64,000 bases of DNA from Lachnospiraceae bacterium. Its GTDB lineage: Bacteria; Bacillota; Clostridia; Lachnospirales; Lachnospiraceae. The translations under genes were made by a program, and so were the position numbers. Below the pieces are notes generated by a model. It made no database searches. It saw only the letters and a list, made by a program, of their open reading frames with translations, and was not told where the DNA came from. How positions within the stretch are numbered: position 1 is the stretch's first letter; each line of letters starts with the position of its first letter. The stretch spans positions 1 to 64,000 of the forward strand of contig BLLU01000249.1 of NCBI GenBank assembly GCA_011959105.1, read 5' to 3'. Positions 25,987-33,976 of this stretch are shown here, piece after piece.

Positions 25987-27686
25987 GAAAAATATTACAT
26001 ATCTGGAAGGTTGGCTTCAGAGAGTCTTCTTATTGCTGGAAATGTATGGTATCCGAGGCTTTTCTGTCGGCGATTCCATATGCCATGGCATGTGTGTTTT
26101 CGGAAGTCATTAATGGAGTTATGGAAATCAGGGGACTACCTGTTACGCTTTTGTGTATTGGTCTCTATGCCGCGCTGCAAATACTTTCTATCAAGGCGAG
26201 CCAATTCAACCAGGCAGCACATTTAAAACTGCGGCAGGATTATGATTTATTAGCCAGAAAACAGATTGAAAACAGAATAAAGACGATTGATCTGACCTTG
26301 TATGAGGATGAAAAGTGGAAAATAGAGAAGCTGGGACGCGTAAACAGACTTACCAGTTCTCTTTATGATGAGGTTACCGCGCAATTCAGGTTGTTTGCCG
26401 CAGTGCTGGGAACATTTTTGTATTTGCTCTATCTGGCACAGCTGGATAAATCCCTTGTAATCTGGGGAGGAGCAGCGTTTGTGCCTTCCATTATAAAATC
26501 CGTTTTATACGGTAAGATTCACCTGAAGCAAAGTAAACGCTTGGATGTACATAAGCAAAAATATAACAGAATCTATAATATGTTTTTTGAAAGAGCATTC
26601 TCTCAGGAGACGAGGATTTTTAATTCTTTTCAATTTATCAGGGAAAAATGGCGAGAAGCGTTAAGGAATGTATATCATCAAAAACAAAAGGCAGCAATCA
26701 TACAAAATGTGATTGATCTGGTATGTGCTGTTCTTTCAATTTTTATTTATACAATTTTGGTAGTAAAAATATGTAATGGCTCTGGTGGAATTGGACAAAT
26801 AGTTGCAACGATTCCCTATTCCCTTAGTGTTGCAGGGTCGGTCAACAGTATTGATATGACATTTAAATCCATATATTATTCCTTTCTGGAACTGGAGGAA
26901 TTTGATCTTTTTGTCAATTCGGAGTCAGACGCTGGGGCAATAGGTGTCACAGAAGAGGATAATGCGGAACTGAATGTCCAAAACTTAAGTTTTTCCTATC
27001 CGAACGGGCGCAATGTACTTAGTGATATTTCATTCAGCATAAGGAAAGGTGAAAAAATAGCTCTTGTAGGAGAAAATGGCAGTGGAAAGTCCACATTGAT
27101 GAAAATAATCGCAGGATTATATAAGCCGGCCAGTGGAACGCTAAAATTATCGGAAACGGATATTAACAATTCGCAGGATGTGGCTATGGTATTTCAATAT
27201 CCGGTAAGGTATCCTTTTGGGGTGGAAGAAAATATCAGTCTGGGCGAAAATACAGAGCGCATATGCTTTTACCTGGATAAAATGGGGATTTGCAGCCGGG
27301 AAGGGGTGTTGGCGGAGGGATTTACCAACAGCATTAACCTTTCAGGGGGAGAGTGGCAGAAAGTAGCGATATCCAGACTGTTCGCAAATAAAGAACATGC
27401 GGAATTGTTTTTGTTTGATGAACCCACATCCGCATTGGATCCCAAATCGGAACTGGAAATCTTTGAATACTTTCAGAAGATGACAGAGGGAAAAACATGC
27501 ATATATGCGACACATCGTCTGGGAATAGCCAGACAGGCAGACAGGATCATTGTATTGAGCAACGGAAAAATAGCCGAAATGGGAACACACGAAGAATTAG
27601 TCGGGCAAAATGGAATCTACGCCAAAATGTATCATGTGCAATCTGAGTGGTATGTCAATGGAGGAAATAATGCGTGCATCATATAA
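25965..27686 (+). CDS. ABC exporter half-transporter A
   Basis: A 573-residue half-transporter with an N-terminal membrane domain (about 1-310, several helices such as VLGTFLYLLYLAQL and VCAVLSIFIYTILVV) fused to an ABC ATPase (about 330-573). Walker A is VGENGSGKST, the signature is LSGGEWQKVAISR, Walker B is LFLFDEPTSALD, and the H-loop is ATHRLG. There is no N-terminal C39 peptidase domain, so it does not itself cut the leader. It overlaps the next half-transporter gene, and the two probably form a heterodimer that exports the modified peptide. The start at 25965 has GAGG about 11 bases upstream; an ATG at 25983 (ATGA overlap) is an alternative. Confidence 0.9.
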   Translation: MRSSNRMRKILHIWKVGFRESSYCWKCMVSEAFLSAIPYAMACVFSEVINGVMEIRGLPVTLLCIGLYAALQILSIKASQFNQAAHLKLRQDYDLLARKQIENRIKTIDLTLYEDEKWKIEKLGRVNRLTSSLYDEVTAQFRLFAAVLGTFLYLLYLAQLDKSLVIWGGAAFVPSIIKSVLYGKIHLKQSKRLDVHKQKYNRIYNMFFERAFSQETRIFNSFQFIREKWREALRNVYHQKQKAAIIQNVIDLVCAVLSIFIYTILVVKICNGSGGIGQIVATIPYSLSVAGSVNSIDMTFKSIYYSFLELEEFDLFVNSESDAGAIGVTEEDNAELNVQNLSFSYPNGRNVLSDISFSIRKGEKIALVGENGSGKSTLMKIIAGLYKPASGTLKLSETDINNSQDVAMVFQYPVRYPFGVEENISLGENTERICFYLDKMGICSREGVLAEGFTNSINLSGGEWQKVAISRLFANKEHAELFLFDEPTSALDPKSELEIFEYFQKMTEGKTCIYATHRLGIARQADRIIVLSNGKIAEMGTHEELVGQNGIYAKMYHVQSEWYVNGGNNACII

Positions 27687-29409
27687 GAAAATTACATTTC
27701 TCGCGATAAAGCAGGCACCGATACAAGCGATTATAGTTTTTCTATGCCTGTTGATCTCTTCTGTACTTCCGGTGATAGAATTGGGCACGTTCAATCTTAT
27801 TATCGCTTCAGTTATGGAAAGGGGCATAAAGATTCAGGCCATATATATATTGCTGTATTTTTTGGCATCGGTATTGCTGCCCAATTTGTTTTACTTTCTT
27901 TATTCATATTTTGCGACGGATATAAAGGGGAGATTAGATCTTGTTCTGGCAGGCGATGCCTTATATAAATCCACAAGGATCAGTACAACACATATTGAAA
28001 CCGGGGAAGGGGTAAACAATGCGTATCGCGCCAGCCAAACCCAGGAAAATGGTGTTGCGCAGGTTTTTTTTCGGCTTGTAGAATTAGTGTCTGTATGCGC
28101 CCAATTTATTCTGTTAATGTTCAGTTTGGGCGTGGCGGGTATTATGCCCTCAATATCGGGAGTCCTGCTTTCGTTCGTAATGTACAGGGTAAAACATGGA
28201 ATATCGGAAGAGAGCGCGCAATTCTATTGGGCTATGGAAGAAGATAATAGATATGCGGATTGCATATATAATATGCTTAATAACAGGAATTATGCAGGGG
28301 AAATCAGATTATTCAATACATATGACTGGATTTTTAACAACTACAGAACCAGAAAGAAACAGAACAATATAAAGGAATATAATTATATAAAGGGGGCACA
28401 GAGAAAAGGAAACAGAATAGAATGGCTGAAAATTGGGATACTTGCGGCTAATACGGTGGTGTATTGCGCATTGGTATACGGTGGTGTATTGTCAGCGGGA
28501 AAAGCAGTGACCTGCATTTACGCGACTACCAAAATATATGCGATGATTGCGCAGATGGTAGAAAATTACGATCAGTTTACGATGCAGAAAATTATGATTG
28601 ATGAATACAACAAATTACAGGAAAAAGAGGACGAATATATAGAAGATGCAGTTAATACAGAGAGTCCGTTGGCTATAAGTGTAAATGATCTGTATTACCG
28701 ATATATCAATTCTTCTCACAATGTGTTGAACGGGGTATCCTTTTGCGTTAAAGCCGGTGAGAAAGTAGTATTGGTTGGTGAAAATGGATCGGGAAAGACT
28801 ACATTGATACGTCTTCTTTTAGGGTTCGACGTTGCTCAGCATGGAGAGATCCTGTATAATTCTGTGCCTGTAAAAAAATGCCTGAAGTCCCTTCGTTCGA
28901 ACACAACGATTATGGGGCAGAACTATTTTCAGTATGATTTGCCGCTCAGGGATAATATTGTTATAGGCGATACAGAAAACAGTGCTGACGAAAAAAAAAT
29001 GGAGGATGTGATAAGTTGGGCTGGTTTGGAACAGGTAGTGAGACATCTGGAAAAACAGCTGGATACTGAAATGATACAGGGGAATCAGCTCTCGGGAGGC
29101 GAATGGCAGAGGGTCGCGCTTGCCAGAATGAAATACCGGGAGAGAGGCTTTGTGGTTCTGGATGAACCTAACTCAGCGGTGGACGCGGAATATGAAATCA
29201 ATCTATATAGAAAGATATTTAACATGGCCCGGGGAAAGACCATGATAATCGTAAGCCATAGACTACCGATCTGTCAGATCGCGGATAAGATTATCGTAAT
29301 GAAAAACGGAGAAGTCGCAGAGGTTGGAACACATTCCGAATTAATACATAAGGAGAATGGCATCTACAGGCTCCTGTTTGAATCGCAGGCAAAGCTGTAT
29401 GCAACTTGA
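27670..29409 (+). CDS. ABC exporter half-transporter B
   Basis: The second half-transporter, 579 residues: membrane domain (about 1-330) followed by an ATPase with Walker A VGENGSGKTT, signature LSGGEWQRVALAR, Walker B FVVLDEPNSAVD and H-loop VSHRLP. The ATG at 27670 is chosen because GGAGG (27660-27664) precedes it; in-frame ATGs at 27652 and 27658 lack spacing. It overlaps the end of half-transporter A by 17 bases. The glutamate after Walker B is present in both proteins (DEP), so neither nucleotide site is obviously degenerate. Export of the mature peptide is inferred from position. Confidence 0.9.
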   Translation: MRASYKKITFLAIKQAPIQAIIVFLCLLISSVLPVIELGTFNLIIASVMERGIKIQAIYILLYFLASVLLPNLFYFLYSYFATDIKGRLDLVLAGDALYKSTRISTTHIETGEGVNNAYRASQTQENGVAQVFFRLVELVSVCAQFILLMFSLGVAGIMPSISGVLLSFVMYRVKHGISEESAQFYWAMEEDNRYADCIYNMLNNRNYAGEIRLFNTYDWIFNNYRTRKKQNNIKEYNYIKGAQRKGNRIEWLKIGILAANTVVYCALVYGGVLSAGKAVTCIYATTKIYAMIAQMVENYDQFTMQKIMIDEYNKLQEKEDEYIEDAVNTESPLAISVNDLYYRYINSSHNVLNGVSFCVKAGEKVVLVGENGSGKTTLIRLLLGFDVAQHGEILYNSVPVKKCLKSLRSNTTIMGQNYFQYDLPLRDNIVIGDTENSADEKKMEDVISWAGLEQVVRHLEKQLDTEMIQGNQLSGGEWQRVALARMKYRERGFVVLDEPNSAVDAEYEINLYRKIFNMARGKTMIIVSHRLPICQIADKIIVMKNGEVAEVGTHSELIHKENGIYRLLFESQAKLYAT

Positions 29410-29419
29410 ATATCGTATC

Positions 29420-29965
29420 ATGAGTATAAAACATCAATTGGGAGTGTCCTGTATTGGGTGGCCAATTGTAGACTACAGAGATATTTCCGAAGTGAGTAAG
29501 CATTTTCTTGCAGTCAAATCGATTGTTAATTGTCTGGAAATTCCTTTTATACCATATGATTGGTTATCTCGATTACAGGTACTGGTTGAACAGAATGAGA
29601 TAAATGTCTACTCCATGCACTTGCCTAAAAACATAAACGGCGAATCTGCGGCAGTACAGAATTATTTATTTCAGGTAATAAGGCGCGCGGTAAATATGCT
29701 TCATATTAAACATCTGGTGGTTCACCCCTGGGACGGGGAAGCAGAGAAAGGGCAGATTGTTCATCTGATGGATTTACCGATAACACATATCCATTTGCGT
29801 GGGTATTCACCTGATCTAAAGTACGCAAGGCTTTCAAAGTCCGGGGATATCGTTGACAACTTGATCCGTATAGTCCAACAAAAAGGATATGCGGGTAAGT
29901 TTACATTGGAATATCCTTATGATAATTATGGTTTGGCGGAGGAGGGAGATGAAATATTATTTTAA
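29420..29965 (+). CDS. short TIM-barrel protein of the sugar-phosphate isomerase/epimerase type
   Basis: A 181-residue protein resembling xylose-isomerase-like (AP endonuclease 2 superfamily) barrels, which usually span about 250-290 residues. Strand-end motifs with potential metal ligands are visible: VYSMHLPKNI, HLVVHPWDGE, THIHLRGY and the C-terminal FTLEYPYDNYG. It therefore seems to be a compact or partly reduced barrel. It starts 11 bases after the exporter gene and overlaps the sirtuin-like gene by 17 bases, so it belongs to the operon. In this superfamily such proteins are metal-dependent isomerases, epimerases or, in related families, peptide-modifying enzymes. A role in modifying the peptide is a guess. 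Confidence 0.65.
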   Translation: MSIKHQLGVSCIGWPIVDYRDISEVSKHFLAVKSIVNCLEIPFIPYDWLSRLQVLVEQNEINVYSMHLPKNINGESAAVQNYLFQVIRRAVNMLHIKHLVVHPWDGEAEKGQIVHLMDLPITHIHLRGYSPDLKYARLSKSGDIVDNLIRIVQQKGYAGKFTLEYPYDNYGLAEEGDEILF

Positions 29966-30689
29966 CACAAAATATGCGAATATGGCCATATCCACTGAAG
30001 GGGCAATTCATATTATCTTTAAGAGGAGTTGTGATTGTTTTGCGTCTGGCTTATTTGAAAGGGAATGCTTTTTTGGAGAATGCAGCTGCTTTGACGAATC
30101 CTCTTTTTCTGTTGAATATTGGAAAGAATATAATACAGGTTCTGTTACTTTAATTGACGAAGAAAAAATAAGAACATTGATAGAAGGGATATCAGAAGAG
30201 GATATCATGATAACAGGGGCCGGGTTATCAAATATTGCCGGTATACCAACGCAGAGAGAATTGGAAGACAGCCTGTTCCTTAATGATCCGATAAAACTTT
30301 ATGAATGTTGTACGAAGGATCCAAACAGGCTGATAGATATATTGCGTTTCTTTTATTGCAGGTTGTCTGTAACAAAACCAGCAAAAGCACATTATAAAAT
30401 AAAGTCATTGCAGGAACGAAAAAATTTTGTAGTGGCTACCGAAAATTTAGATTTATTACATGAGAAATCCGGAGTTGAAGCAATACATATTCCCCGATCT
30501 GCATTTATGCTTGAAAATATTTGTTACAAGCGTGCTTTTCTAATTGGAGTGGGTAATCCGTGCTGTCAAAGTATTTTAAAGGGGCTGGAGGAATCAGGAA
30601 CTGCAATTTATGCAGTTTCAATCACAAAGCCCAACTTAAACGTTAAAAATTTCAAATGGTACTCGGGGAGTATTGAAAGTATTTTTTGA
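29949..30689 (+). CDS. sirtuin-like (SIR2 family) protein in the RiPP operon
   Basis: A 246-residue protein whose residues 85-210 follow the sirtuin pattern: GAGLSNIAGIP (90-100) for NAD binding, PAKAHYKIKSLQ (144-155, as in P-x-x-aH-x-x-L), ATENLDLLHEKSG (163-175, as in TQN-x-D-x-LH-x-x-AG), a candidate catalytic His180 in EAIHIP, and FLIGVGNP like the usual 'lGTSL'. The usual TQN is TEN here, and the sirtuin zinc-ribbon cysteines are not seen. The first 60 residues contain a Cys cluster (28, 30, 40, 45, 47). GGAGGAGG precedes the ATG. Sirtuins use NAD to remove acyl groups or transfer ADP-ribose. Possible jobs here are peptide acyl removal, ADP-ribosylation or self-protection, none of which can be shown from sequence. 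Confidence 0.7.
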   Translation: MKYYFNTKYANMAISTEGAIHIIFKRSCDCFASGLFERECFFGECSCFDESSFSVEYWKEYNTGSVTLIDEEKIRTLIEGISEEDIMITGAGLSNIAGIPTQRELEDSLFLNDPIKLYECCTKDPNRLIDILRFFYCRLSVTKPAKAHYKIKSLQERKNFVVATENLDLLHEKSGVEAIHIPRSAFMLENICYKRAFLIGVGNPCCQSILKGLEESGTAIYAVSITKPNLNVKNFKWYSGSIESIF

Positions 30690-30700
30690 CTGGAGACAAA

Positions 30701-31396
30701 ATGTTAGAAAAAGGCAATGTAAAGATAGGAAAGGCATATTGTTATATCTTTGATAAACAATTCCCAAATGATTTTTGCAAAACACTTATGTATGACTGTG
30801 AAAAAAGATTTCGGGAATTAGGCGATATTGTAGAGTTATCTTTTTCGGAATGGAAAAGACCCTTCTACGTATTTGAACTGGCGGAAGATAATGAAGCAGT
30901 ATCTGGCAAAACATATGATAGATTAATAAAATGCAGGATCCATATAGGATATGAAGGCGAAATGCCAATGGTACATGAGGAGGCGCATATGATTGCGTTT
31001 CAAAAGATGGGGCAGATGCCGTATGCATGGTCAGAGGGATTTGCGGAATATATTGTTGCCAAGTATTTAGGCGGTATTGAGCAGTTGGGAGGAAAATATG
31101 GAAATTATACAGATTTGGACTATAGTAGCGGTATTGAGGTGATACTCTACTGCCTTACACATGATGATCAGAAATTATTTGATTATTTGAGAAAAAATAA
31201 TATATTGTATGCGATGTCCTTGGCCAGTATTATTTTTTTCATTGAATCTGAGATGGGAAAGCATCAATTAGCACAAGTCCAATCACTTATTACAAAGGGC
31301 TTATTTGAGGAATTGAATGTTTTACTGACAGAAAAAGTGATATATCAGTGGGTAAGCTGGGTGAAAAATTTAAAACATACTAAAACTCAGAGGTGA
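30701..31396 (+). CDS. HExxH metallopeptidase-like protein
   Basis: A 231-residue protein without signal peptide. It carries a zinc-peptidase motif HEEAH (92-96) followed by WSEGFAEY (110-117), whose Glu112 or Glu116 could be the third ligand. The arrangement recalls gluzincins such as M1 aminopeptidases (HExxH then NEGFA). Because the exporters lack a C39 peptidase domain, this protein is a candidate for removing the leader. The start at 30701 follows GGAG; a TTG at 30686 is not favoured. It is four bases-range coupled to the HPr-kinase-like gene. The rest of the protein is not recognisable. Confidence 0.62.
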   Translation: MLEKGNVKIGKAYCYIFDKQFPNDFCKTLMYDCEKRFRELGDIVELSFSEWKRPFYVFELAEDNEAVSGKTYDRLIKCRIHIGYEGEMPMVHEEAHMIAFQKMGQMPYAWSEGFAEYIVAKYLGGIEQLGGKYGNYTDLDYSSGIEVILYCLTHDDQKLFDYLRKNNILYAMSLASIIFFIESEMGKHQLAQVQSLITKGLFEELNVLLTEKVIYQWVSWVKNLKHTKTQR

Positions 31397-31398
31397 TC

Positions 31399-32310
31399 AT
31401 GAATTATAAATATAAGATTGGAAACCATTGTGTACAGATCGTGGATGAACTGGGATTATTAGACTTGGATTTTGATTTTTTTGAACTGGTGGATTCTGTC
31501 AACAAAGGGGATGTGATTTGCGTGATGAACCCCTTTGACGGTTGTGCATGTATTCCCAAAGGTTTATTGGAAATGCATGGAAAGTTAATTGAAGGACATT
31601 TAAGAGGGAAATTCTATTCGATTTTAGTGAATAGAAAAATAGTAATAGAATCAGACAAAAAAGAGAAACACATTAATGTTTATGTGGACAAGGGGTCTAT
31701 TAACATCATGTCAGTATACAGCTTTTTTGTCTGTTTAAAGAAGCATGTCGTTTATATATTATCGAATAAGGGAAACGCCATATTGCATGGCGCCCTGGTG
31801 TATGACCCTCGCCGTATGGGAGCGTATATGATTTTGGGCGGGAGTGGCGGTGGAAAAAGTACGATAAGCTGGATGCTTTTACAATATGGACTGGAATTGC
31901 TGTCAGACGATATGGTGTTTATGGATGTAGATAGAGGTGAGATCTGCGGCGGCGGAGGATATCTATATGTGACAAAGGATTTTGTGGAGCGATTTAATAT
32001 TAAAGAGTATACAATTGTAAATCCCGGAAGGAAAAATAGAATAACAGTCAATGATTGTGAAAAATCAAATGCTCAGATATTGTCTGTAATTCTTGCTTCG
32101 GGAGTATCGGATGAAAATGGATTGATTGTTTCTGATTCCGAAACCGTTTATGAAGAGATGATGAATACACAAAAAGGTTGGATTGGATCTGACTGTAATA
32201 TGGAAACTGTTAAAAGTATTATGAGGAGGTTAGCTTTCAACGTAAACGTATATAAAGTATTCTTAAATAGTGGGACGGCACATGATTTAAGGAATATTAT
32301 ACATGTATAA
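31399..32310 (+). CDS. HPr-kinase-like ATP-binding protein
   Basis: A 303-residue protein with the C-terminal fold of HPr kinase: His130 in LHGALV, a P-loop GGSGGGKST (147-155) and the acidic SDDMVF (169-174). In true HprK the P-loop is GxSGxGKS and it phosphorylates HPr in carbon control. This one lacks the rest of that enzyme, so it is not a housekeeping HprK. HprK-like proteins recur in RiPP operons, notably lasso-peptide clusters, often next to a nucleotidyltransferase, as here. It may phosphorylate the peptide or a partner. The ATG at 31399 is favoured with AGAGG just upstream; a GTG at 31393 overlaps the previous stop. Confidence 0.75.
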   Translation: MNYKYKIGNHCVQIVDELGLLDLDFDFFELVDSVNKGDVICVMNPFDGCACIPKGLLEMHGKLIEGHLRGKFYSILVNRKIVIESDKKEKHINVYVDKGSINIMSVYSFFVCLKKHVVYILSNKGNAILHGALVYDPRRMGAYMILGGSGGGKSTISWMLLQYGLELLSDDMVFMDVDRGEICGGGGYLYVTKDFVERFNIKEYTIVNPGRKNRITVNDCEKSNAQILSVILASGVSDENGLIVSDSETVYEEMMNTQKGWIGSDCNMETVKSIMRRLAFNVNVYKVFLNSGTAHDLRNIIHV

Positions 32311-32350
32311 TGCCGGTGGCTAAAAGCAAAACAGACAGGATGAAGCAAGT

Positions 32351-33970
32351 ATGGAAAAAGCAATCAGTCAATTATTCATAAAATTATATGGGAACGACAG
32401 CGCGCGAATATTAAAGGCAATACAAGATACAAACACCCGGTTTCTGACAGAGGAACTCCAGCTTTCATTGGACGGGGAGTTCTATTCGATATCGCGGAAG
32501 GCCCGCGTACTGCAAAGATTAAAAAACAGATGCTATCTGAAAGATATAAAAGAAATGTTGAACTTTGCGGAAAATGAAAATATAAGGCTGGTTTTTTTAA
32601 AAGGCATATTTCTTGCGGCGGATCTATATCAAAAGATGGATTCCAGGCAGTCCAATGACATTGACTGCCTGATAGAACAAAAAAACTTTCTAAAATTACA
32701 CTATTTCATTCTGCAATTAGGCTATGAAAGTGAGAATATAAGCCGGGATGACATAAAAAACGGAACATATCGTGAACAAATCGAAAATGAGCATAGCTGC
32801 TACAAAAAGGTGATTGGCAGGATTGCGTTGTCTATTGAAGTTCATTGTTTCGCAATCAACGCAGGTAAAACTTTTGCCGAATCTGCGGATTTCTTTATAG
32901 AGCAGTCCGAGCCAAGGGATTTACTGGAATTGAAACCCTATTTGCTGAAAACAGAATGCAATCTTGTTTTTTTAATGATGCATTTTTTTAAGCATCTGCC
33001 GGTATATTATCTGCATAATTCAATTTTAGGGCAGCCAGTGAAAATTAACCTTTCAAATCTGCGCGACATTGCTTTGCTGGTAAAAAAATACGGGCAGGTA
33101 ATAGACTGGGAAACGGTGAGGGATCTGTCTAAAAGATTGATGGTGGTCAGTTACGTGGAAGCCGTTGCGCTTTTGGTTAATAAAATATTCGGCTCTGTTT
33201 TTGACGACAGGTTTTTGAATATGCTGGAGGAATGTAATGAATACTCCAAACTCAATAAAGCAGAGTATGAAAGATATGGGCTGGGAAAATTTATGTGGCT
33301 GTTTGATGAGTTGGTAATCAGTCTAAAACAATTAAGCCCTTATGATATTCTTGAGGGAAAGCTGTCTCGAATACCTGATCTGAGACGAGTGGCTGTCGGC
33401 CATATAAATGATCTGGAGCGGATTGGTAATGGCATGGTATTCACTAAAGAGTTTCCCCTGCGTTTTGGTGGTACAGCGGAAGGCGCTGCAGCCCATCTGG
33501 TGGTAGAAATTTACGATAATGGCATGGATGTGTGTCTTAAAACAGATCAAAAGCGTTGCTGCGTATATAAAGGAGAGGGAGATCTGTTTGATAAGGATGG
33601 CATAGAGATATTAGTGGTAAAAAAATGCTGCATAATACATAAAATGTATACCATATTCGAAAAGGAAATGGAAAAGGGGTATGGTTTGGTTGAGACTTCA
33701 CAAAATGACGAGCAGCAAACGATAAGAAATGTGGACAATGAATTCGTTAAGTATGAAATAAACGATTATTTAGATGGTTTTACACTCAGACTGCGGATTT
33801 CGTTTTTGGCTTTAAGCATCTTATCGGAAGAAGAGGACGAATTCATTTTTAATGTGGGCTGCTTAATATCGAATCCTATTACCGAAAAATTTACAGGAAA
33901 TTACAAATTATTTGATAATCAGGGAGATTTTTTTCATTTCAGGAATCTGCCCGGCGTGAAATTGGGATAA
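32351..33970 (+). CDS. nucleotidyltransferase-family protein (NTP_transf_5-like)
   Basis: A 539-residue protein with a nucleotidyltransferase-like N-terminal half: LKGIFLAADLY (83-93) and SNDIDCLIE (101-109), where Asp103 and Asp105 would be the metal ligands, as in the uncharacterised nucleotidyltransferase family PF14907. Members of this family accompany HprK-like proteins in several RiPP clusters. The C-terminal part (about 330-539) contains beta-rich segments with VAVGHINDLERI and LRLRISFLALSILSEEEDEFIFN and is not recognised. It is the last gene of the RiPP operon, converging on an AraC regulator, with the terminator lying inside that neighbour's 3' end. Confidence 0.72.
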   Translation: MEKAISQLFIKLYGNDSARILKAIQDTNTRFLTEELQLSLDGEFYSISRKARVLQRLKNRCYLKDIKEMLNFAENENIRLVFLKGIFLAADLYQKMDSRQSNDIDCLIEQKNFLKLHYFILQLGYESENISRDDIKNGTYREQIENEHSCYKKVIGRIALSIEVHCFAINAGKTFAESADFFIEQSEPRDLLELKPYLLKTECNLVFLMMHFFKHLPVYYLHNSILGQPVKINLSNLRDIALLVKKYGQVIDWETVRDLSKRLMVVSYVEAVALLVNKIFGSVFDDRFLNMLEECNEYSKLNKAEYERYGLGKFMWLFDELVISLKQLSPYDILEGKLSRIPDLRRVAVGHINDLERIGNGMVFTKEFPLRFGGTAEGAAAHLVVEIYDNGMDVCLKTDQKRCCVYKGEGDLFDKDGIEILVVKKCCIIHKMYTIFEKEMEKGYGLVETSQNDEQQTIRNVDNEFVKYEINDYLDGFTLRLRISFLALSILSEEEDEFIFNVGCLISNPITEKFTGNYKLFDNQGDFFHFRNLPGVKLG

Positions 33971-33976
33971 GACATT

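Noticed and set aside
31399..32310. Housekeeping HPr kinase/phosphorylase
   Set aside because: Only the P-loop half is similar and the context is a peptide operon; it is annotated as HprK-like.
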